17,728 nucleotides of DNA from an uncultured Lachnospiraceae bacterium. Lineage in GTDB: Bacteria > Bacillota > Clostridia > Lachnospirales > Lachnospiraceae. The notes under the pieces are model-generated. The model was not told the origin of the DNA. It searched no databases and saw nothing but the letters and a program-made list of their open reading frames with translations. Every line of letters starts with the position of its first letter. Positions within the stretch are counted from its first letter, which is position 1. A program made the position numbers and the translations under genes. This document shows, in pieces, positions 13,948 through 17,728 of this stretch. The stretch lies in contig CAJOQO010000237.1 of assembly GCA_905236545.1 (NCBI GenBank), forward strand, positions 1 to 17,728. Reading direction: 5' to 3'.

Positions 13948-14667
13948 TCAGCCAAGGTCTTCGACTTTATATCCGATGCCCCACATCACCTTGAGATATC
14001 TCGGATTCTTCGGATCGATCTCGATCTTTTCCCGGATATGACGGATATGGACCGTGACCGTGTTATCCGCGCAGAAGGCCTCTTCCTTCCATATCTTTTC
14101 ATAGATCTGGTCGATCGAAAACACCTTGCCCTTGTTCTTCAGCAGGAGAAGCAGGATATTATACTCGATCCGGGTGAGCCGCACACTGTTTCCATCCACC
14201 GTGACCTCCTTCCGGTCATCATCGATGACCAGTCCGCCGCTGTGAAAGGTATTGGAGCTGCTCTCCTCCGTCTCCTGCATCGTACCCAGGCTCGTATACC
14301 TGCGCAGCTGGCTCCTGACTCGCGCAACCAGCTCCAGCGGGCTGAACGGCTTCGTAATATAGTCATCCGCGCCGTAGTTGAGGCCCATGATCTTATCCGT
14401 ATCCTGTCCTTTCGCAGACAGGATGATGATCGGAATACTGGACTTCAGATTCTTCCGGATCTTCAGAACCGCGCTCAGGCCATCCATCCCCGGCATCATA
14501 ATATCAATGATCAGCAGATGGATCTCCTCCTTTTCGAGGATCGAAATCGCCTCCGGCGCCTGATACGCCTTGCGGACTTCGTACCCCTCCTGCGTCAGGT
14601 AAATCTCAATCGCGTCCGTGATCTCTTTCTCGTCATCGCATACAAGAATCGTATAGTTCTCAGCCAT
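13948..14667 (-). CDS. OmpR/PhoB-family response regulator
   Basis: The 239-residue protein has a receiver domain (4-~118) and a C-terminal winged-helix DNA-binding domain (~140-236). The acidic pocket is Asp11-Asp12. The phosphorylated residue is Asp55 (LLIIDIMMPGMDG). Thr/Ser and Lys switch residues are Ser84 (ILSA) and Lys106 (YITKPFSP). The recognition region (EEAFCADNTVTVHIRHIREK) and the final hairpin (VMWGIGYKVE) fit the OmpR class, closest in look to VanR-like and PhoP-like regulators of Firmicutes. GGGAGG precedes the ATG at a short spacing. It begins 15 bases after the acyltransferase stop and is followed by its kinase. Its targets cannot be read from the window. The dyad and GGGATAC repeats at the malQ promoter are possible sites by position only. 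Confidence 0.96.
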   Translation of the reverse strand: MAENYTILVCDDEKEITDAIEIYLTQEGYEVRKAYQAPEAISILEKEEIHLLIIDIMMPGMDGLSAVLKIRKNLKSSIPIIILSAKGQDTDKIMGLNYGADDYITKPFSPLELVARVRSQLRRYTSLGTMQETEESSSNTFHSGGLVIDDDRKEVTVDGNSVRLTRIEYNILLLLLKNKGKVFSIDQIYEKIWKEEAFCADNTVTVHIRHIREKIEIDPKNPRYLKVMWGIGYKVEDLG

Positions 14668-14682
14668 GGCTCCTCCCTGTCT

Positions 14683-15432
14683 TTATCGTTCCGGTTCAGC
14701 AGAATGATTCTTCTCCACCATCTCCATTACGATCCGGCGGCACTTTGCTCCGATCCCCTTCAGGTCCTCGCGGGACATCTGCGCAGTCTCGATCGGTTTT
14801 CCGAACTCTATGGTCACATGCCCCGGCCGGACCCGCGGAAACTGTGCCTCAAAGCGTTCACGGGTTCCGGTGACAGCGACCGGTACGATCGGGCACTTTG
14901 TCTTTGTCGCGATCTTAAAGGATCCCTCGTGAAATTCGAGAAGCTCCCGCTCATCCGGGCCTGTACTGCGCTTCCCTTCGGGATAGATCACCATGCTGAC
15001 GCCCTGATTCACATTGTCAATCGCCGCAAGAATCGACTGAAGGTTCTGACGGAGATCTCCCTCCACGAGGAACTGACAGTACAGCCTGCGCATCCAGATC
15101 GGAAGAACCGGCACCTTCGTAAAGTCATTCTTGGCAACAAACCCCGTGATCGGCGGAAGAAACGGATATCCGAGGATCACATCCAGATAGCTGCGATGGT
15201 TCCCGATGAACAGGCAGGGACGGTCCGTCGGAATGTTCTCACGCCCGATCACATCCAGCTTTATGCCCAGCGGGAGCGATACGGTACGGAACGAAAACTG
15301 CATAAAACGGAAGGCCCCCCGCTCGCCAAAATGGGGCCACCGTTTCTGGAGCAGCCACTGCAGCCCCAGAAACGGAAGAGATACAACAAGGATGATTACA
15401 GTGAGAAGCACTGCGATAATTACTCGTATCAT
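14683..15432 (-). CDS. plsC: 1-acyl-sn-glycerol-3-phosphate acyltransferase (PlsC family)
   Basis: The 249-residue enzyme probably adds the second acyl chain to lysophosphatidic acid, giving phosphatidic acid for membrane lipids. A membrane anchor covers ~3-27. The acyltransferase motifs appear in order. NHRSYLD gives the HX4D catalytic pair His79/Asp84. GFVAKNDFTKVP is motif II at 97-108. YPEGKRS is motif III at 150-156, in place of the usual FPEGTRS. PIVPVAV is motif IV at 181-187. Family length is normal. The start has GAGG very close (two bases) to the ATG. It is 28 bases after malQ and 15 bases before the response regulator, so one transcript is likely. Several PlsC paralogues are common in Clostridia; this one could use another acyl acceptor. 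Confidence 0.92.
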   Translation of the reverse strand: MIRVIIAVLLTVIILVVSLPFLGLQWLLQKRWPHFGERGAFRFMQFSFRTVSLPLGIKLDVIGRENIPTDRPCLFIGNHRSYLDVILGYPFLPPITGFVAKNDFTKVPVLPIWMRRLYCQFLVEGDLRQNLQSILAAIDNVNQGVSMVIYPEGKRSTGPDERELLEFHEGSFKIATKTKCPIVPVAVTGTRERFEAQFPRVRPGHVTIEFGKPIETAQMSREDLKGIGAKCRRIVMEMVEKNHSAEPER

Positions 15433-15460
15433 AACCTCAACCGTCCACTGATGTCGTCTT

Positions 15461-17032
15461 TCAGATCCTTCCGTATACTTTGGTATATCTCAGCAGCCAC
15501 TCACGGCGCCATTCCACATCAAGGTCACTCTGTTCATAGCGGAAAGCCCAGTTCGCCGCGGCGACTCCCGGCGTATTCATCCGCGCGTCGCTGTCCATCT
15601 GCAGCAGATCCTGGAGCGGGAAAATCGCATATTTCGCGATCGATCCCAGCGCAAAGCGGATAAAATCAAGAGATACCCCGCTTCCGTCGCAGTTGCCCAT
15701 GATACGGATCCGGTCTTTGACCTCTTCTGACTGATTCCGGTACCAGCCAACCGTCGTATCATTGTCGTGTGTTCCGGTATAGCAGACACAGTTCGGCGTA
15801 ACATAATAATGCGGAATGTAACTGTGGTCATTCATATTCTCAAAGCCAAACTGCAGCACCTTCATCCCCGGGAAATGGAACCGGTCGCGGAGCGCTTCCA
15901 CATCTTCCGTGATGATCCCGAGATCCTCTGCTATGATCGGAAGATCCTCCCCGAACTTCTTTTGCAGCGCAAGGAACAGCTTTTCTCCCGGACCCTCTTT
16001 CCAGGCCCCCTCGATCGCGGTTTCCGCATCCGCGGGAATCGCCCAATAGCTGACGAATCCCCGGAAATGATCGATCCGGACATAGTCTACCAGCTCCAGC
16101 TGACGCTGAATCCGGCGGATCCACCACTCATATCCTGTCTTCTCATGATACTCCCAGTCATAGAGGGGGTTGCCCCACAGCTGTCCGGTTGCCGAGAAAT
16201 AATCCGGCGGAACCCCCGCCACCTCGATCGGATATCCCTTCGAATCAAGCCTGAACAGCTTCTTATCCGCCCAGACGTCGCAGTTGTCGATCGCCATAAA
16301 GATCGGGATGTCACCGATGATCTCAACCTCACGCTCCGCCGCGTACAGCCGGAGGGCCGTCCACTGCTCCTGGAAAAGGAACTGTGTGAACTTGAAAAAC
16401 CGGATCTCCTGCTTCAGTGTCTGCGCATATTTCTGCTTCGCCGCGCTCCTGCCCTCACGAAGATCCGCATCCCAGTCAAGCCAGCAGCGCCCTTCAAAAT
16501 GATCCTTCAGCGAGCAGAACAGCGCATAGTCATCCAGCCAGTCAGCCTCCTCCCTGCAAAACTCCCGGAAACGGTCGCTCAGCGAAGGCTCGAGGTTCTT
16601 CTCTGCAGGCGTATGTGCCTCCATCTCCAGAAAATGCGCGTAAGCCTTCTTCAGGAGCTTCACCTTGAATTCAATCGCCGGACCGTAATCCACCTTCCTG
16701 GGATCCCACTCCGGTTCTCCCTCGAAGTCCGCCTCCTGAAGGAGTCCCTCCTTCTTCAGGTCCTCCGGACTGATGATATAGATCTGTCCCGCAAACGCGG
16801 AAAGACTCTGATAAGGAGAATCGCCGAATCCGGTCGGCCCCAGAGGCAGAACCTGCCACAGATGCTGACCGGTCTCTTTCAGAAAATCGATAAAGTCTCT
16901 CGCACCCTGTCCCAGGTCACCGATTCCATGCGGGGACGGGAAAGAAGTCGGATGTACGAGAATACCGCTCATCCTGTCTCTCCGGGTTCTGGCGGCAAGC
17001 GCCTTCTCCATTTCTTTCTGGTTTTGATTCAT
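15461..17032 (-). CDS. malQ: 4-alpha-glucanotransferase (amylomaltase)
   Basis: The 523-residue GH77 enzyme transfers alpha-1,4-glucan segments between maltodextrins and releases glucose. I chose the ATG at 17032 because AAGGA lies nine bases upstream; a longer frame to 17098 would begin inside the promoter. Recognisable parts include GILVHPTSFPSPHGIGDLG (~23-41), DIPIFMAIDNCDVWA (241-255), the nucleophile Asp321 in VRIDHFRG with Arg319, the acid/base Glu369 in IIAEDLG, and His422/Asp423 in TGTHDNDT. All GH77 catalytic residues are present and the length is typical. It lies next to a glycogen-synthesis gene (glgD), separated by spoVG and a terminator. It should feed glucose to the cytoplasmic glucokinase pathway. 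It is the first gene of a unit with plsC and a two-component system. Confidence 0.96.
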   Translation of the reverse strand: MNQNQKEMEKALAARTRRDRMSGILVHPTSFPSPHGIGDLGQGARDFIDFLKETGQHLWQVLPLGPTGFGDSPYQSLSAFAGQIYIISPEDLKKEGLLQEADFEGEPEWDPRKVDYGPAIEFKVKLLKKAYAHFLEMEAHTPAEKNLEPSLSDRFREFCREEADWLDDYALFCSLKDHFEGRCWLDWDADLREGRSAAKQKYAQTLKQEIRFFKFTQFLFQEQWTALRLYAAEREVEIIGDIPIFMAIDNCDVWADKKLFRLDSKGYPIEVAGVPPDYFSATGQLWGNPLYDWEYHEKTGYEWWIRRIQRQLELVDYVRIDHFRGFVSYWAIPADAETAIEGAWKEGPGEKLFLALQKKFGEDLPIIAEDLGIITEDVEALRDRFHFPGMKVLQFGFENMNDHSYIPHYYVTPNCVCYTGTHDNDTTVGWYRNQSEEVKDRIRIMGNCDGSGVSLDFIRFALGSIAKYAIFPLQDLLQMDSDARMNTPGVAAANWAFRYEQSDLDVEWRREWLLRYTKVYGRI

Positions 17033-17062
17033 GTTCTTTCTTCCTTCTAAAAAATGTATTCT

Positions 17063-17079
17063 GACAGCAGAAAACTGTC
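17063..17079 (-). promoter_or_regulatory. Dyad at the predicted malQ transcription start
   Basis: GACAG (17063-17067) and CTGTC (17075-17079) are inverted around a seven-base centre. The predicted start of the malQ transcript is about 17080, so the dyad would be the first bases of the mRNA or an operator at +1. The arms are short and the role is inferred from position. Confidence 0.35.
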
Positions 17080-17086
17080 GTATCCC

Positions 17087-17115
17087 ATTGTATCCCACCG
17101 TCCCGTTTTTCGCAA
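17087..17115 (-). promoter_or_regulatory. Sigma-A promoter of malQ
   Basis: On the minus strand TTGCGA (17110-17115, four of six) and TACAAT (17087-17092, five of six) are exactly 17 bases apart. The -10 lies within a direct repeat, GGGATAC-AAT-GGGATAC. The promoter sits between the spoVG terminator and malQ, about 55 bases before its start codon. Confidence 0.65.
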
Positions 17116-17122
17116 CTGCGCC

Positions 17123-17159
17123 AAAACGCCGCGACCCGTTCCGGATCGCGGCGTTTTTC
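17123..17159 (-). terminator. Strong intrinsic terminator after spoVG, bidirectional in form
   Basis: AAAACGCCGCGA (17123-17134) and TCGCGGCGTTTT (17145-17156) form a perfect twelve-pair, GC-rich stem with a ten-base loop. In the minus direction the stem ends in TTTT and begins 20 bases after the spoVG stop codon. In the plus direction TTTTTCTTTT follows, an even better U-tract, but I see no plus-strand gene to the left for it to serve. Confidence 0.9.
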
Positions 17160-17178
17160 TTTTGTCATACGTTATGAA

Positions 17179-17457
17179 TCACGATTCTGTATACTCTTCT
17201 GTCGGAATTGCCTTTTCATATTCACGCAAAATGACATCCTGCATCTGCTGTCTGGTCTCTGAATTGATTGGATGAGCGATATCCCGATACTCGCCGTCTG
17301 CAGTTTTCCGACTCGGCATCGCGATAAAGAGTCCTTTTTCTCCCTCGATCACCTTGATGTCATGGACAACGAACTCGTTATCCAGTGTCACCGAGACTAT
17401 CGCTTTCATCTTGCCTTCTTTCGCAATCTTTCTAACCCTCACATCAGTAATTGTCAT
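17179..17457 (-). CDS. spoVG: Septation/sporulation regulator SpoVG
   Basis: The 92-residue protein matches SpoVG along its length: [11 protein letters not shown] at the start, then [30 protein letters not shown] (~43-52), and [14 protein letters not shown] (~59-72). SpoVG is a small nucleic-acid-binding regulator that affects asymmetric septation in Bacillus and capsule, virulence and metabolism genes in other Firmicutes. The ATG has AGGTG at six bases. It starts 40 bases after glgD and ends at the terminator 17123-17159. A sigma-A-like promoter sits inside the end of glgD, so it can be transcribed independently. In Bacillus spoVG is driven by sigma-H; I find no acceptable sigma-H site here. 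Its placement next to glycogen genes rather than purR/glmU is a difference from Bacillus. Confidence 0.97.
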   Translation of the reverse strand: MTITDVRVRKIAKEGKMKAIVSVTLDNEFVVHDIKVIEGEKGLFIAMPSRKTADGEYRDIAHPINSETRQQMQDVILREYEKAIPTEEYTES

Positions 17458-17497
17458 CTATTTCACCTATCAGACTTTCCTTTTGTTTGCAAAACTG

Positions 17498-17728
17498 TTA
17501 CAAAATATACCGTTCATCTGATTCGATGACAATCTTGATACCATCATCCCCGTTGTAATAAGTATTTGCCCGAATGGTATCGCGGCTTTCCACGATGCAG
17601 TTCTCCAAATGAACATTGTCGCCAAGATACACATCGTTCATCACGATGGAATTCCTGATCACACAGTTTTCACCAACAAATACATTCTTGAATATGAGAG
17701 AATTCTCTACATATCCATTGACGATCGA
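17498..17728 (-). CDS. glgD: GlgD-type glucose-1-phosphate adenylyltransferase subunit (C-terminus only)
   Basis: Only the last 76 codons are in the window; the frame runs from the right edge to a TAA at 17498. The fragment shows imperfect hexapeptide turns of a left-handed beta-helix (VENSLIFKNVFVGENCVIRN, then SIVMNDVYLGDNVHLENCIV), the C-terminal domain of ADP-glucose pyrophosphorylases. The wording VENSL..., VIRNSIVMNDV and the end YYNGDDGIKIVIESDERYIL fit the GlgD regulatory subunit of Firmicutes better than catalytic GlgC, which would be expected just upstream outside the window. The enzyme makes ADP-glucose for glycogen synthesis. The last part of the gene also carries the predicted spoVG promoter. 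GlgC cannot be wholly excluded from this fragment. Confidence 0.8.
   Translation of the reverse strand, partial: SIVNGYVENSLIFKNVFVGENCVIRNSIVMNDVYLGDNVHLENCIVESRDTIRANTYYNGDDGIKIVIESDERYIL
17504..17532 (-). promoter_or_regulatory. Sigma-A-like promoter for spoVG inside the glgD 3' end
   Basis: On the minus strand TTGTCA (17527-17532) and TATATT (17504-17509) each match five of six consensus bases and are exactly 17 bases apart. Transcription would start near 17497, right at the end of glgD and 40 bases before the spoVG start codon. The hexamers are made from codons of glgD, so part of the match may be coincidence. Confidence 0.6.

Noticed and set aside
14038..15663. 541-codon open frame on the plus strand
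   Set aside because: It is antisense to the response regulator, plsC and the end of malQ, crosses three real genes and shows no domain.
15767..17050. 427-codon open frame on the plus strand
   Set aside because: It is antisense to malQ, which has every catalytic residue; no ribosome binding site or domain supports the plus frame.
17033..17098. 22-codon N-terminal extension of MalQ
   Set aside because: It would begin inside the predicted -10 region; the ATG at 17032 has its own ribosome binding site.
17458..17497. Sigma-H type promoter for spoVG
   Set aside because: An AAAGGAAA element is present but no GAAT element is at the right spacing, and it lies too close to the start codon.

Overview
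All recognisable genes lie on the minus strand. The window reads as a chromosomal stretch of a fairly GC-rich clostridial Firmicute, probably of the Lachnospiraceae. The reasons are the AGGAGG-type ribosome binding sites, SpoVG, HPr kinase/phosphorylase, a GlgD-type glycogen subunit, a DUF5685-like protein with a J-domain partner, and a VanW-family surface protein. I see no rRNA, tRNA, CRISPR array, insertion sequence or phage gene. No gap between genes exceeds about 180 bases.

Reading with transcription (right to left), there are about five transcription units. (1) 17498-17728 is the C-terminus of GlgD, whose last codons contain a good sigma-A promoter for spoVG. spoVG ends at a strong stem-loop terminator. 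(2) malQ has its own promoter just past that terminator. It is followed closely by a PlsC-type acyltransferase, an OmpR-family response regulator and a large six-TM histidine kinase. (3) A clear promoter at 11529-11557 precedes a membrane zinc-ribbon protein, a DUF5685-like protein and a J-domain/TPR protein with a cysteine-rich tail. (4) An extended -10 promoter at 9300-9328 precedes a cytidylate-kinase-like protein, FtsH and a PAP2-family membrane phosphatase, followed by two RNA hairpins. (5) uvrC, hprK, a ROK glucokinase, a 33-residue membrane microprotein and a VanW-family protein follow, the last cut by the window edge.

Functional themes are glycogen and maltodextrin use (glgD, malQ), carbon catabolite control (hprK, glucokinase), membrane and envelope upkeep (plsC, PAP2, ftsH, VanW, two-component system), DNA repair (uvrC) and sporulation or stress control (spoVG).

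The best candidate for an undescribed system is unit 3. The DUF5685-like protein carries two aspartate-rich motifs whose spacing and surroundings resemble those of squalene/phytoene synthases (class I isoprenoid synthase fold). It is translated in tight coupling with a Cys4 zinc-ribbon membrane protein and with a J-protein ending in seven cysteines. The 33-residue membrane peptide in front of the VanW gene is the second candidate. Both proposals are inferences from sequence alone.
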